DNA of 64,000 nt, taken from the NCBI RefSeq assembly GCF_019396385.1, contig NZ_JAHKRN010000027.1, positions 1 to 64,000 on the forward strand, in the 5' to 3' direction. Shown here one piece after another: positions 8,788 through 17,709 of this stretch (within the stretch, counting starts at the first letter, position 1; each line of letters opens with the position of its first letter). The position numbers and the translations under genes are program-made. The notes beneath the pieces are model-generated. The model was not told the DNA's origin. It saw only the letters and a list, made by a program, of their open reading frames with translations, and did no database searches. The DNA comes from Nonomuraea harbinensis. Its GTDB lineage: Bacteria > Actinomycetota > Actinomycetes > Streptosporangiales > Streptosporangiaceae.

Positions 8788-9330
8788 ATGACCTCAACGC
8801 TGGGATTCGCGATCCTCGCCGTGCTGGCCCGCGGCGAGCGCACCGGGTACGACATCGCCGCATCCATGCGCAGGCCGCTGTCGTACTTCTGGACGGCAGG
8901 CCACAGCCAGATCCACACCGAGCTGCAGAAGCTGCTGGCCGAAGGGCTGGTGTCGTACGAGACGGAGGCCGGGCCGGGGCCGCAGGACAAGAAGATCTAC
9001 CGCCTGACCGGCGAGGGCACCGCCGCGCTGCGCGGGTGGATCACCGATCCGCCGCGCGAGCGGCCCGAGCGTGACGAGCTGGTGCTCAAGACGTACGCCG
9101 CCGCGCTCGCCGACCCGGCGGCGCTGCGCCGGCTCTTCGCGGACCAGCTCGCCAAACACGAGGCGCGGCTGGCCGAGTACGAGCGGGAGGAGGAGGCCAT
9201 CGGTGGGCCGCCCGGGTTCGGCGACCCGCGCTGGGGCAACTACGCGGCGCTGCGCTGCGGACTCGGGTACGAGCGCCACCGGGCCGAGTGGTGCAGGTGG
9301 ATGCTCGATCAGCTCAGTGAGAGCTTGTAG
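8788..9330 (+). CDS. PadR family transcriptional regulator
   Basis: A 180-residue PadR repressor. The N-terminal winged helix (about 1-80) includes the typical GERTGYDI and FWTAGHSQIHTELQKL stretches; the C-terminal half (about 95-180) is a PadR_C/Vir-type helical dimerisation domain. The start is probably leaderless from TACCCT at 8773. The perfect PadR box just upstream implies autoregulation and possibly control of the divergent lipoprotein gene. The ligand is unknown. The last 22 bases overlap the convergent acetyltransferase gene. Confidence 0.92.
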   Translation: MTSTLGFAILAVLARGERTGYDIAASMRRPLSYFWTAGHSQIHTELQKLLAEGLVSYETEAGPGPQDKKIYRLTGEGTAALRGWITDPPRERPERDELVLKTYAAALADPAALRRLFADQLAKHEARLAEYEREEEAIGGPPGFGDPRWGNYAALRCGLGYERHRAEWCRWMLDQLSESL

Positions 9331-10238
9331 CCCTCGTGGGAGGCGGTGAAGCCGAGCGCGTCGTAGAAGCGGTGCGCGCCGGCGCGTGACTTGTCGGAGG
9401 TGAGCTGCACCATCGCGCAGCCGCGGGCGCGGGCCCGGTCGATCCCCCACTGGATCATCTTCCGGCCCAGCCCCTGCCCCCGGGTCGAGGCGGCCACGCG
9501 CACGGCCTCGATCTGGCAGCGCTCGGCGCCCAGCCGCGACAGCCCGGCCAGGTAGGTCAGCTGCATGGTGCCGACCACCTTCCCGTCGCGCTCGGCCACG
9601 ATCAGCTCGTCCCACGGGTCCGCGTCGATGCGCTCGAAGGCGGCCAGATAGCGCGGGTCGCCGGGGTCGCCCTCGCGCTCGGCCCCCAGCGGGTCGTCGG
9701 CCAGCATGGCCACGATCGCGGGCACGTCGTCCGCACGGGCCGTCCGGAAGAGCAGTGACAGGACATAGTGGGATTCGGGGATGTCGGGGTTGGACGGCAG
9801 GCCCATGGCCTTCCCGCTGGGCGTGAACCCCTTGCCCGCGTAGAGCGCCCTGGCGGCGGTGTTGTGGTCGACGCACCACAGCTCGACCTCGTCCAGGCCC
9901 TGCTCCCTGGCCCGCCCGATCGCCGCGTCCACCAGCCGCGAGCCGACGCCGCGGCCCCTGGCCTCCGGCGCGACCCACATGGACAGCAGGTGCGCCCGGC
10001 CCTCCTCGACCCGCACGCAGACCAGCCCCACGTCACCGCCCTCCGCGACGGCCACCCGCCACCACGACCCGGACAGCCGCTCCCGCCACGTATCGGGCGT
10101 GAACCCGCTCTCCCGCTCGTACGACGACCCGAAGGCGTCGGGCGCGTCCCGCAACGCCCGCAACCGGACCGCCTTCAACCGCTCCCACTCGTCAGCGCCG
10201 AACCGCTCGATCACGACTTCGCTCATGGCCCGCATCAT
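9309..10238 (-). CDS. tandem-GNAT acetyltransferase
   Basis: A 309-residue protein made of two GNAT N-acetyltransferase domains. The first (about 6-160) carries the acetyl-CoA loop RGRGVG; the second (about 165-309) carries RGQGLG. Both have the expected V/L-x-P/A-x-x-R-G-x-G lead-in. The substrate cannot be told from sequence. The start at 10238 follows a GAGGG sequence 7 bases upstream; an internal ATG at 10226 is an alternative. The two domains are unlike each other in detail, so the fusion is not a recent duplication. Confidence 0.88.
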   Translation of the reverse strand: MMRAMSEVVIERFGADEWERLKAVRLRALRDAPDAFGSSYERESGFTPDTWRERLSGSWWRVAVAEGGDVGLVCVRVEEGRAHLLSMWVAPEARGRGVGSRLVDAAIGRAREQGLDEVELWCVDHNTAARALYAGKGFTPSGKAMGLPSNPDIPESHYVLSLLFRTARADDVPAIVAMLADDPLGAEREGDPGDPRYLAAFERIDADPWDELIVAERDGKVVGTMQLTYLAGLSRLGAERCQIEAVRVAASTRGQGLGRKMIQWGIDRARARGCAMVQLTSDKSRAGAHRFYDALGFTASHEGYKLSLS

Positions 10239-10317
10239 GCCAACACCCTCGTACCAGGGTCGAAATCAGGGTGCATCCCCGATGTGGGCAAGGGACGCCG
10301 AAAGGCACGCTGAGGAC

Positions 10318-10764
10318 ATGAACGAAATCACCCGACGCGATGAAGTCTCCCTGTCCGGCGCGGCGCTGCGCGGTGCCCCGTGGAAGGCCGCCGCCGTCGG
10401 CGGCGGCGCGATCGCCGCGGCGAGCTTCGGCACCGGCCTCATCACCGGCGGCGGTGACCTGTCGTGGGCGCTGGGCCTGGGCATCGCCCTGTTCGCGCTC
10501 ATCGCCTCCATCGGCGCGGTGACCAAGCCGAACGAGGGCGACCGCGTGACCCGCCAGGCACGCCAGTGGGGGCTGAACCATCCGTGGAAGTTCGCGCTGA
10601 TGCCCGCCGGCATGGCCGCGGTGCTCGACTATCCGGTGCAGCTCGTCTTCGACGACGCGCACTGGCTCGGCGGGCTCTTCGACGCCGGGTGGCACGGCCT
10701 GCTCGTGTACGTCATCGCGGGCATCCTGACGACGACACTCAAGGGGCGCGCCCTGACGCGATGA
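10318..10764 (+). CDS. hypothetical membrane protein
   Basis: 148 residues of unknown function. Three hydrophobic segments are visible, at about 23-45 (glycine/alanine rich), 49-66 and 125-143. The ATG at 10318 is preferred; the frame is open far upstream only because it runs antisense to the acetyltransferase gene. I recognise no domain. It ends 4 bases before the convergent VOC-family gene. Confidence 0.7.
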   Translation: MNEITRRDEVSLSGAALRGAPWKAAAVGGGAIAAASFGTGLITGGGDLSWALGLGIALFALIASIGAVTKPNEGDRVTRQARQWGLNHPWKFALMPAGMAAVLDYPVQLVFDDAHWLGGLFDAGWHGLLVYVIAGILTTTLKGRALTR

Positions 10765-10768
10765 CCTC

Positions 10769-11155
10769 TCACGCCTCGCGCTCGGCCTGGCTCCGGCACA
10801 CGCAGAACTCGTTGCCCTCCGGGTCGAGCATCGTGACCCAGCCCTTGCCGTCCTCGGTGCGGTGGTCCTCGTACACGGTCGCGCCGAGCCCGAGCAGCCG
10901 CTCGACCTCCTGCTCGCGGGTGCTGCCCGCGGTGGCGCTGACGTCGAGGTGGAGCCGGTTCTTGACCTGCTTGCCCTCCGGGACGCGGATGAAGAGCAGG
11001 AACGGGTAGCGGCCGGTCTCCAGCATCACCTCGTCGTCACCCGGGACGTCGCCCTCGCCGAGCGGGAGCCCGAGGGCCTCACCCCACCACGAGGCGAGTT
11101 TGTACGGGTCGGCGCAGTCGACGCTCACGCACTGAAGCTCGATCATGTCGTCCAC
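10769..11155 (-). CDS. VOC family (glyoxalase-like) protein
   Basis: 128 residues with the glyoxalase/bleomycin-resistance fold: IELQCVSVDCADP at the start, LHLDVSA in the middle and MLDPEGNEFCVC at the end are typical of the actinobacterial VOC branch. Family members are metal-dependent lyases, dioxygenases or binding proteins; the role here is unknown. It lies 24 bases after the methyltransferase on the same strand and may share its transcript. Confidence 0.87.
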   Translation of the reverse strand: MDDMIELQCVSVDCADPYKLASWWGEALGLPLGEGDVPGDDEVMLETGRYPFLLFIRVPEGKQVKNRLHLDVSATAGSTREQEVERLLGLGATVYEDHRTEDGKGWVTMLDPEGNEFCVCRSQAEREA

Positions 11156-11179
11156 CCAATCGCGGCACCGGCGACCGCG

Positions 11180-12007
11180 TCAAACCGGTCGGTCCCACCA
11201 GACGGTGACCCAGCGGTCGCGGGGCAGCGGCCACATGCCGAGCTCCAGCGCCGTCCGCCCGACCTCCTCGGCCCTGGACGGCTCCAGGCAGATGCGGTGG
11301 CAGGCGCTCGCCGCCAGCTCCTCCAGCGAGTCGAAGCGCTCCAGCGGGGATTCGCGCTCCTCGACGTGCACGTCGAAGCCGAGCGCGGCCGCCAGCGCCA
11401 CGCAGTCTTCCGCGATGGGCCGCACCGGGCGGACGATGCCGTGGAAGTGTTCCCACAGCGGCGAGATCCAGCTCATCGGGTGACGGTTGGGCAGCTCCAG
11501 CACCACCCGGCCGCGGGTGCGCTCGTCCAGCGCCCGTAGGAAGCGGTCGAGGTCGGGCACGTTGTAGACCACGTGGGCGGCCACCGTCACGTCGACCTCG
11601 GGCACCCGCCCGGCCACGTCGGGCCAGCGGCCCTCGACCGTGGTGGCGGGCACGCCCAGCTTGTCGGCGCGGGCCGCCAGCTCCTCCAGCATCTCGCCCG
11701 AGGTGTCGACCGCGTACAGGTGACCGATCCGCTCGTGCAGCGGCAGGGACGCGGCTCCAGGGCCGGATCCGACGTCCAGCAGCGTGCCCCCGGCGGGCAG
11801 CGCCTCCGACATCCGGGTCAGGGTGGGGCCGTCGTCGCGCTCGGCGAGCGCCCTGTCGGTGCGGCTGGTGAAGCGCGCCAGCGGATAGGACCAGGGATCG
11901 GCCGGCGCGGCGGCCAGGATCTCCTCCGGAATGGCCCAGGATCCCAGGCGCTCTCGCCACAGCGCGGCGAGTTCATCGGCGTCCATGGAGTCGAGCATGC
12001 CATGCAT
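11180..12007 (-). CDS. class I SAM-dependent methyltransferase
   Basis: 275 residues with a Rossmann-fold methyltransferase core. Motif I is LLDVGSGPGAASL (about 75-87), followed by an acidic ribose-binding position in LYAVDTSG. The substrate is unknown. Start codons at 12007, 11998 or 11986 are all possible and none has a strong ribosome binding site. The gene diverges from the acyl-CoA dehydrogenase gene, and the 82 bases between them hold two palindromes that could control both. Confidence 0.88.
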   Translation of the reverse strand: MHGMLDSMDADELAALWRERLGSWAIPEEILAAAPADPWSYPLARFTSRTDRALAERDDGPTLTRMSEALPAGGTLLDVGSGPGAASLPLHERIGHLYAVDTSGEMLEELAARADKLGVPATTVEGRWPDVAGRVPEVDVTVAAHVVYNVPDLDRFLRALDERTRGRVVLELPNRHPMSWISPLWEHFHGIVRPVRPIAEDCVALAAALGFDVHVEERESPLERFDSLEELAASACHRICLEPSRAEEVGRTALELGMWPLPRDRWVTVWWDRPV

Positions 12008-12016
12008 ATCTCTGGT

Positions 12017-12056
12017 TACCCGCGGGTAGCATTCCTAGTAAGGTTACTGGCCAGTA
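12017..12056. promoter_or_regulatory. pair of TetR-like palindromes upstream of the acyl-CoA dehydrogenase
   Basis: Two perfect 12-bp palindromes of the form TAC-N6-GTA lie 28 bases apart, centre to centre: TACCCGCGGGTA (12017-12028) and TACTGGCCAGTA (12045-12056). Both are flanked by TT-AC and GTAG, so the extended form is TTACYSGCSRGTAG. TetR-family regulators of fatty-acid genes often bind such sites. No TetR gene is adjacent. Confidence 0.6.
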
Positions 12057-12089
12057 GAGAAACGCACCGGTTCAAGGAGAGCTGCACCC

Positions 12090-13895
12090 ATGGGCCACTA
12101 CAAGAGCAACCTTCGTGACCTCGAATTCAACCTCTTCGAGGTCTTCGGGCGCCGCGAGATCCTCGGCAGCGGTCCCTATGCGGAGATCGACGAGGACGTC
12201 GCGCGCAGCATCCTGGACGAGGTCAACCGGCTGTCCACCACCGTGCTGGCCGACTCGTTCGAGGAGGGCGACCGCCACCCGCCCGTGTTCGACCCCGCGA
12301 CCGGCTCGGTGACGTTGCCCGAAGGCTTCAAGAAGTCGTACAAGGCGCTGGTCGACGGCGGCTGGGCGCACCTCGACCTACCTCCGCACCTGGGCGGCCC
12401 CGGCATCCCGCGCAGCCTCGCCTGGGCGACGGCCGAACTGGTGCTCGGCGCGAACCCCGCGCTCTACATGTACGCGGCCGGCCCCAGCTTCTCCTACACC
12501 CTGTGGAAGGTGGGCACCCCCGAGCAGAAGCGCTTCGCCGAGCTGGCCATCGAGCGCAACTGGGGCGCCACCATGGTGCTCACCGAGCCCGACGCGGGCT
12601 CCGACGTCGGCGCGGGCCGCGCCAAGGCGGTACGGCAGGACGACGGCACCTGGCACGTCGAGGGCGTCAAGCGCTTCATCACCAGCGCCGAGCAGGACAT
12701 GACGGAGAACATCTTCCACCTGGTCCTGGCCAGGCCCGAGGGCCACGGCCCCGGCACCAAGGGCCTGTCGATGTTCCTGGTGCCGAAGTACCACGTCGAC
12801 CTGGAGACCGGCGAGCTCGGCGAGCGCAACGGCGTGTACGTCACCAACGTCGAGCACAAGATGGGCCTGAAGGTCTCCACGACCTGCGAGCTCACCTTCG
12901 GCGAGAAGCACCCGGCGATCGGCTGGCTGGTCGGCGAGGTGCACGAGGGCATCAAGCAGATGTTCATGGTCATCGAGCACGCCCGCATGATGGTCGGCAC
13001 CAAGGCCATCGCCACCCTGTCCACCGGTTACCTCAACGCCCTGGAGTTCGCCAGGTCGCGGGTGCAGGGCGCCGACCTGACCAGGCAGGCCGACAAGACC
13101 GCGCCCCGGGTCACCATCACCCACCACCCCGACGTGCGCCGCGAGCTCATGCTGCAGAAGGCCTACGCCGAGGGCATGCGGGCGCTCGTGCTCTACACGG
13201 CCACCTTCCAGGACGCCGTCCAGATCGACCCGGACGACCGGCACGCGCACGAGATGAACGACCTGCTGCTGCCCCTGGTCAAGGGTGTCGGCTCGGAGCG
13301 CTCGTACGAGCTGCTGTCGCGCTCGCTGCAGACCCTGGGCGGCTCGGGATACCTGCAGGACTACCCGATCGAGCAGTACATCAGGGACGCCAAGATCGAC
13401 TCCCTGTACGAGGGCACGACCGCGATCCAGGGCCTGGACCTGTTCTTCCGCAAGATCCTGCGCAACCAGGGCTCGGCCATCGGCAAGCTGCTGACCGAGA
13501 TCAACGAGTTCGCCGCCTCCGAGGCCGGCAACGGCCGGCTCAAGGAGGAGCGCAAGCTGCTCGCCGAGGCCGCGGCCGAGGTCAAGGTCATGGGCGACAC
13601 CATGGCGGGCTGGGCGCTCGGCTCGATGGAGAAGCCCCAGGAGGTCTACAAGGTCGGCCTGAACAGCACGCGGTTCCTGCTGGCGCTGGGCGATCTGGTG
13701 ATCGGCTGGCTGCTGCTGCGCCAGGCCGAGGTGGCCCTGGCCAAGCTGGCCGACGGCGAGGACCCGTTCTACCAGGGCAAGGTCGCCGCAGCCGGGTTCT
13801 TCGCGGAGACGGTGCTGCCGCGCCTGTCCGCCGAGCGCCGCGTGCTCACCGGCACCGGCCTGGAGCTCATGGAGCTTCCGGAGGAGGCTTTCTAG
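12090..13895 (+). CDS. fadE5: acyl-CoA dehydrogenase, FadE5 type
   Basis: 601 residues, the long actinobacterial acyl-CoA dehydrogenase class; it reads like Mycobacterium tuberculosis FadE5 almost throughout (the N-terminal HYKSN and [35 protein letters not shown]). It catalyses the FAD-dependent first step of beta-oxidation. Glu441 in YEGTTA is the predicted catalytic base. AAGGAG at 12074-12079 gives a good ribosome binding site 10 bases before the ATG. Two palindromes upstream suggest repression by a TetR-type fatty-acid regulator. Confidence 0.93.
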   Translation: MGHYKSNLRDLEFNLFEVFGRREILGSGPYAEIDEDVARSILDEVNRLSTTVLADSFEEGDRHPPVFDPATGSVTLPEGFKKSYKALVDGGWAHLDLPPHLGGPGIPRSLAWATAELVLGANPALYMYAAGPSFSYTLWKVGTPEQKRFAELAIERNWGATMVLTEPDAGSDVGAGRAKAVRQDDGTWHVEGVKRFITSAEQDMTENIFHLVLARPEGHGPGTKGLSMFLVPKYHVDLETGELGERNGVYVTNVEHKMGLKVSTTCELTFGEKHPAIGWLVGEVHEGIKQMFMVIEHARMMVGTKAIATLSTGYLNALEFARSRVQGADLTRQADKTAPRVTITHHPDVRRELMLQKAYAEGMRALVLYTATFQDAVQIDPDDRHAHEMNDLLLPLVKGVGSERSYELLSRSLQTLGGSGYLQDYPIEQYIRDAKIDSLYEGTTAIQGLDLFFRKILRNQGSAIGKLLTEINEFAASEAGNGRLKEERKLLAEAAAEVKVMGDTMAGWALGSMEKPQEVYKVGLNSTRFLLALGDLVIGWLLLRQAEVALAKLADGEDPFYQGKVAAAGFFAETVLPRLSAERRVLTGTGLELMELPEEAF

Positions 13896-14023
13896 CGGTT
13901 CTCCACCCCAGGACGCCCGTTCCGGATACGGAGCGGGCGTCCCGCGTTTCCAGGCGAGGTAGTGATCGCCCATACTCGGGTATGACCGTGGGCGTACGCA
14001 CTGTTTGCCGTCTGGAGGTCGTG

Positions 14024-14248
14024 ATGGGTGTCGGGGTCAGCATCTTCTTCCTCACGCTCGGCGCCATCCTGAGGTTCGCGATCGAGCCCGACGTGTTCGG
14101 CGACAGCGTCCACATGGACATCATCGGTCTCATTTTCATGATCGTGGGCGGGGTCGGCGTCGTGCTGAGCATCGTGCTGGCGCCCAGGCGCGGCCAGACC
14201 TCGGAGGGCCGGCTGATGCACCGGGAGAACCACCCGCCGGAGATCTAA
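14024..14248 (+). CDS. small membrane protein, DUF6458 family
   Basis: 74 residues with two membrane helices (about 2-22 and 33-55) and a short charged tail; GVGVSIFFLTLGAIL and IGLIFMIVGGVG match the small actinobacterial DUF6458 proteins. Function unknown. The start is fixed by GGAGG at 14014-14018, five bases before ATG 14024; a longer in-frame reading would lack such a site. It overlaps the convergent Dabb gene by 4 bases. Confidence 0.8.
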   Translation: MGVGVSIFFLTLGAILRFAIEPDVFGDSVHMDIIGLIFMIVGGVGVVLSIVLAPRRGQTSEGRLMHRENHPPEI

Positions 14249-14538
14249 CAGCCGAACTGCACGGCGGCCCGGGTCGCCAGGATGGGCTTGATGTGCTCCG
14301 CGATCACCGCCTGGTGGCGCGGGTGGTCGCGGTAGGCGCGGTAGTCGTCCTCGCTGTCGAAGTCGGCGACGACGGCGAAGTCGTGGTTGCCGGGGTTGAT
14401 CCCGGCGTCGGAGCCGAGCAGGTAGGAGCGGATCTCGGGGATCTGGCCGGGGAGCTCGCGCAGTTCGGCCGCGACCGCGGCCTTCTGCTCCTCGGTTGCC
14501 TCCGGTGACCAGGTGAACAGCACCACGTGACGAATCAT
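14245..14538 (-). CDS. Dabb family (stress-responsive A/B barrel) protein
   Basis: 97 residues beginning MIRHVVLFTW, with the spacing and the HDFAVVADF strand of the Dabb ferredoxin-like domain. Such proteins are small dimeric barrels, some of them enzymes and many of unknown role. No neighbour suggests a function. Confidence 0.87.
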   Translation of the reverse strand: MIRHVVLFTWSPEATEEQKAAVAAELRELPGQIPEIRSYLLGSDAGINPGNHDFAVVADFDSEDDYRAYRDHPRHQAVIAEHIKPILATRAAVQFGC

Positions 14539-14575
14539 GGGCGAACCCTATCGACAACGATCGACCGCCTGGTTA

Positions 14576-14607
14576 TTCTCACTCCGAGATTTACTCGTAC
14601 TGAGAAA
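14576..14607. promoter_or_regulatory. possible operator repeats of the Nudix regulator
   Basis: Two imperfect inverted repeats lie in tandem, centres about 16 bases apart: TCTC-N5-GAGA (14577-14589) and TTACTC-N5-GAGAAA (14591-14607). They are just upstream of the Nudix regulator gene, where an autoregulatory site would be expected. The match is by eye. Confidence 0.4.
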
Positions 14608-14618
14608 GACGATGGCGC

Positions 14619-15332
14619 ATGGAAGACTTCGGGCTGTACGCGCCGGTCGCGGTGACCGTCGACGTGGTGGCGCTGACCATCCGCGACCGGCGGCTGCACG
14701 TGCTCATCGTCGAGCGCGACGCCGAGCCGTACGCGGGATCCTGGGCGCTGCCGGGCGGGTTCCTGGGGCCCGGCGAGGACCTGGCGGAGGCGGCGAGGCG
14801 GGAGCTGGCCGAGGAGAGCGGGCTCGGCGCCCGGCCCGCCCACATCGAGCAGCTCGGCAGCTACGGCGACCCGGCGCGCGACCCCCGCATGCGGGTCGTG
14901 TCCGTGTCGTACCTCGCCTTCGCCCCCGACCTGCCCGACCCCCGGGCCGGTGCCGACACGGCGACGGCCGGCTGGCACGCCGTCGACGACCTGCCCCCGC
15001 TGGCGTTCGACCACGCGCGGATCGTGGCCGACGGGGTGGAGCGGGCCCGCGCCAAGCTGGAGTACACGCCGCTGGCCACGGCCTTCGCGGGCGCCACGTT
15101 CACCGTCTCCGAGCTGCGGCTGATCTACGAGACCGTGTGGGGGACGCGGCTGCACGCGGGCAACTTCCACCGCAAGGTCCTCTCGGTGCCGGGCTTCGTC
15201 GAGGCCACCGGCGGGACCACCGAGACCGGCGGCACGCGCGGCGGCCCCCGGGCCAGGCTCTACCGGGCCGGCGACGCCCGCCTCCTCCACCCGCCGCTGC
15301 TCAGACCGGCGAGGGAGGAGGCGATCCGCTGA
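14619..15332 (+). CDS. Nudix hydrolase with C-terminal winged helix (NrtR-like)
   Basis: 237 residues. The N-terminal Nudix domain (about 8-140) has a complete Nudix box: G-x5-E-x7-RE-x2-EESGL. The C-terminal domain (about 150-225, with YTPLATAF and TVSELRLIYETVWG) matches the winged helix of NrtR, the Nudix-related regulator of NAD metabolism. Because the Nudix box is intact it may still hydrolyse ADP-ribose-type compounds as well as bind DNA. Inverted repeats upstream fit autoregulation. No NAD biosynthesis gene is in the window. Confidence 0.85.
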   Translation: MEDFGLYAPVAVTVDVVALTIRDRRLHVLIVERDAEPYAGSWALPGGFLGPGEDLAEAARRELAEESGLGARPAHIEQLGSYGDPARDPRMRVVSVSYLAFAPDLPDPRAGADTATAGWHAVDDLPPLAFDHARIVADGVERARAKLEYTPLATAFAGATFTVSELRLIYETVWGTRLHAGNFHRKVLSVPGFVEATGGTTETGGTRGGPRARLYRAGDARLLHPPLLRPAREEAIR

Positions 15333-15339
15333 CGTCGGG

Positions 15340-16719
15340 TCAGCCCCAGGCGAGCATGTGGAGGGGGTCCTCCAGCATGGCGCCGACGTCGCGCAGGAAC
15401 AGGGAGCCCAGCTCGCCGTCGACGACCCGGTGGTCGAAGGAGACGGCCAGCGTCGTCACCTTGCGCACCGCCAGCTCGCCGTCGACCACCCACGGCATGT
15501 CCCGCACCTGACCGAAGGCGAGGATGGCGCTCTCGCCCGGGTTCAGGATCGGGGTGCCGGTGTCGACGCCGAACACGCCCACGTTGGTGATCGTGATCGT
15601 GCCGCCGGTCATCTCCGCCGGTTGGGTGCGGCCCTCCCGCGCCGTCTCCGCCAGCTCGTTGAGCGCGCGGGCCAGGGCGGGGAGCGGGAGCCGGTGGGCG
15701 TTCTTGATGTTCGGCACCAGCAGGCCGCGCGGGGTGGCGGCGGCGATGCCCAGGTTCACGTAGCGCTTGACCACGATCTCCTGGCTCGCCTCGTCCCACA
15801 CCGAGTTGATCATCGGGTGGCGGGCGGCCGCGACCAGGACGGCCTTGGCCACCAGGAGCAGCGGCGAGACCCTGACCTCGGCGAAGTCGGGCATCGCGCG
15901 CAGGCGCCGGACGGCGGTCATCGTCTCCGTCACGTCGACCTGGAGGAACTCGGTGACGTGCGGAGCGGTGAAGGCGCTGCCGACCATGGCCTGGGCGGTC
16001 ATCTTCCGCACGCCCTTGACGGGGACGCGCTCCTCGTCCGGGGTCTCCGCGGGGGTCACCTGGGCGACGGCCGCGTGCACGTCCTCGCGGGTGATGGTCC
16101 CCTGGGGGCCGGTGCCCGTGAGGGTGGTGAGGTCCACCCCCAGGTCCTTGGCCAGCTTCCGGACGGGCGGCTTGGCCAGCACGCTCACCCGGCCCGGCGC
16201 CGCAGGCGCGGGTTCCTCGGCCTCGGCGGTTTCGCCCGCGCCCGGGGTGGCGGTCCTGGCGGGGTTGGCCACGGGAGGGGCCGGGATCGTGGCGGGGGTG
16301 GGCGTCTTGCGGGGACGGCGTCGGGTGGTGCCGGTCTTGACGCCGTAGCCGACCAGGACCGCCTGACGCTCCTCCTTGGGCGCGGGGCCGCCGTGGGCGC
16401 CGGGTTCGACCGCGCCCTCCTCGGGCGGGTTGGGGACGAGGTCCTCCGCCAGCCTCTCCTGGGTGCCGGCTTCCTCCAGGGTGTCGACCGCGATGACGGG
16501 GACGCCGACGTCCACCGTCTGGCCCTCCTCCGCCATCAGGGCCGCCACCACGCCGTCCCACGGGATGGGCAGCTCGACGATGGACTTGGCCGTCTCGATC
16601 TCGACGACTATCTGGTTGACCTTGACCTCGTCGCCCGGCTGGACGCGCCAGCGGACGATCTCCGCCTCCGTCAGCCCTTCGCCGACGTCGGGGAGCCTGA
16701 ACTCGCGTCTCATCTGCAC
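15340..16719 (-). CDS. bkdC: dihydrolipoamide acyltransferase (E2) of a 2-oxoacid dehydrogenase complex
   Basis: 459 residues. A single lipoyl domain (about 5-82) carries the lipoylated Lys45 in ETAKSIVE. A Pro/Ala-rich linker follows, then an E3/E1-binding domain (about 180-215) and the acyltransferase core (about 230-459) with the catalytic SFDHRVVDG. It passes acyl groups from E1 to CoA. It is the last gene of an E1alpha-E1beta-E2 operon. GTG 16719 or ATG 16713 could be the start; both follow a GGGGG run. The complex may use branched-chain 2-oxoacids or pyruvate. The E3 is not in this operon; the nearest is lpd at 52.6 kb. Confidence 0.92.
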   Translation of the reverse strand: MQMRREFRLPDVGEGLTEAEIVRWRVQPGDEVKVNQIVVEIETAKSIVELPIPWDGVVAALMAEEGQTVDVGVPVIAVDTLEEAGTQERLAEDLVPNPPEEGAVEPGAHGGPAPKEERQAVLVGYGVKTGTTRRRPRKTPTPATIPAPPVANPARTATPGAGETAEAEEPAPAAPGRVSVLAKPPVRKLAKDLGVDLTTLTGTGPQGTITREDVHAAVAQVTPAETPDEERVPVKGVRKMTAQAMVGSAFTAPHVTEFLQVDVTETMTAVRRLRAMPDFAEVRVSPLLLVAKAVLVAAARHPMINSVWDEASQEIVVKRYVNLGIAAATPRGLLVPNIKNAHRLPLPALARALNELAETAREGRTQPAEMTGGTITITNVGVFGVDTGTPILNPGESAILAFGQVRDMPWVVDGELAVRKVTTLAVSFDHRVVDGELGSLFLRDVGAMLEDPLHMLAWG

Positions 16720-16728
16720 AACCCCCTG

Positions 16729-17709
16729 TCAGTACGCGAAGGCGCGGTCGACGGCGTCGAGCACCCGGTCCAGGTCGGGAAGGTAGTGCTCCTCCAGTTT
16801 GGACGGCGGGTAGGGGGTGGAGAAGCCGCCGGCCCGCAGTACCGGGGACTCCAGGTGGTAGAAGCACCGCTCGGTGATCCTGGCGGCCAGCTCGGCGCCG
16901 AATCCGTTGTTGACCGGCGCCTCGTGCACCACGACCGCCCGCCCCGTCTTCCGTACGGAATCCATCACCAGCGGCTGGTCGAGCGGGTTGAGCGAGCGCA
17001 GGTCGATCACCTCAAGGGAGCGGCCCTCCTCCTCGGCGGCCTGGGCGGCCTCCAGGCAGGTCTTGACCATCGGCCCGTGGGTCAGCAGGGTGAGGTCGGT
17101 GCCGGGGCGCACCACCAGGCCCTTGTCCATGGGGGTCCACCAGCCGGTGTCGGCGGTGTCGACGTCGGCTTTCTCCCAGTAGCGCCGCTTGGGCTCGAAG
17201 AAGATCACCGGGTCGTCGGAGCGGATCGCCTGCTGGATCATCGAGTAGGCGTCGGCGGGGTTGGAGCAGGCCACCACGCGCAGCCCGGCGGTGTGCGTGA
17301 AGTACGCCTCTGGAGACTCGCTGTGGTGCTCGACGGCGCCGATGCCGCCCCCGCACGGGATCCGTACGACCACCGGGAGCTTGATCGCGCCGAGCGAGCG
17401 CATCGGCATCTTGGCCAGCTGGGTGATGATCTGGTCGGCGGCCGGGAACACGAACCCGTCGAACTGGATCTCGCACACCGGCCGGTAGCCGCGCAGCGCC
17501 AGCCCGATCGCGGTGCCGATGATGCCGGACTCGGCCAGCGGCGTGTCGATCACGCGGTCCTCGCCGAAGTCCTTCTGCAACCCGTCGGTCACCCGGAACA
17601 CGCCGCCGAGCTTGCCGACGTCCTCGCCCATGATGAGGACCTTGGGGTCGTCCTCCATGGCCTTGCGCATGCCCTCGTTGAGCGCCTTGGACAGGCTCAT
17701 CACCGTCAT
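16729..17709 (-). CDS. bkdB: 2-oxoacid dehydrogenase E1 component, beta subunit
   Basis: 326 residues, the normal length for E1beta. It carries the transketolase pyrimidine-binding domain (MGEDVGKLGGVFRVTDGL, EIQFDGF) followed by the C-terminal transketolase domain (RAVVVHEAP). With E1alpha it forms the thiamine-diphosphate-dependent decarboxylase. Its ATG overlaps the E1alpha stop as ATGA, so the subunits are coupled. It ends 9 bases before the E2 start. Confidence 0.93.
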   Translation of the reverse strand: MTVMSLSKALNEGMRKAMEDDPKVLIMGEDVGKLGGVFRVTDGLQKDFGEDRVIDTPLAESGIIGTAIGLALRGYRPVCEIQFDGFVFPAADQIITQLAKMPMRSLGAIKLPVVVRIPCGGGIGAVEHHSESPEAYFTHTAGLRVVACSNPADAYSMIQQAIRSDDPVIFFEPKRRYWEKADVDTADTGWWTPMDKGLVVRPGTDLTLLTHGPMVKTCLEAAQAAEEEGRSLEVIDLRSLNPLDQPLVMDSVRKTGRAVVVHEAPVNNGFGAELAARITERCFYHLESPVLRAGGFSTPYPPSKLEEHYLPDLDRVLDAVDRAFAY

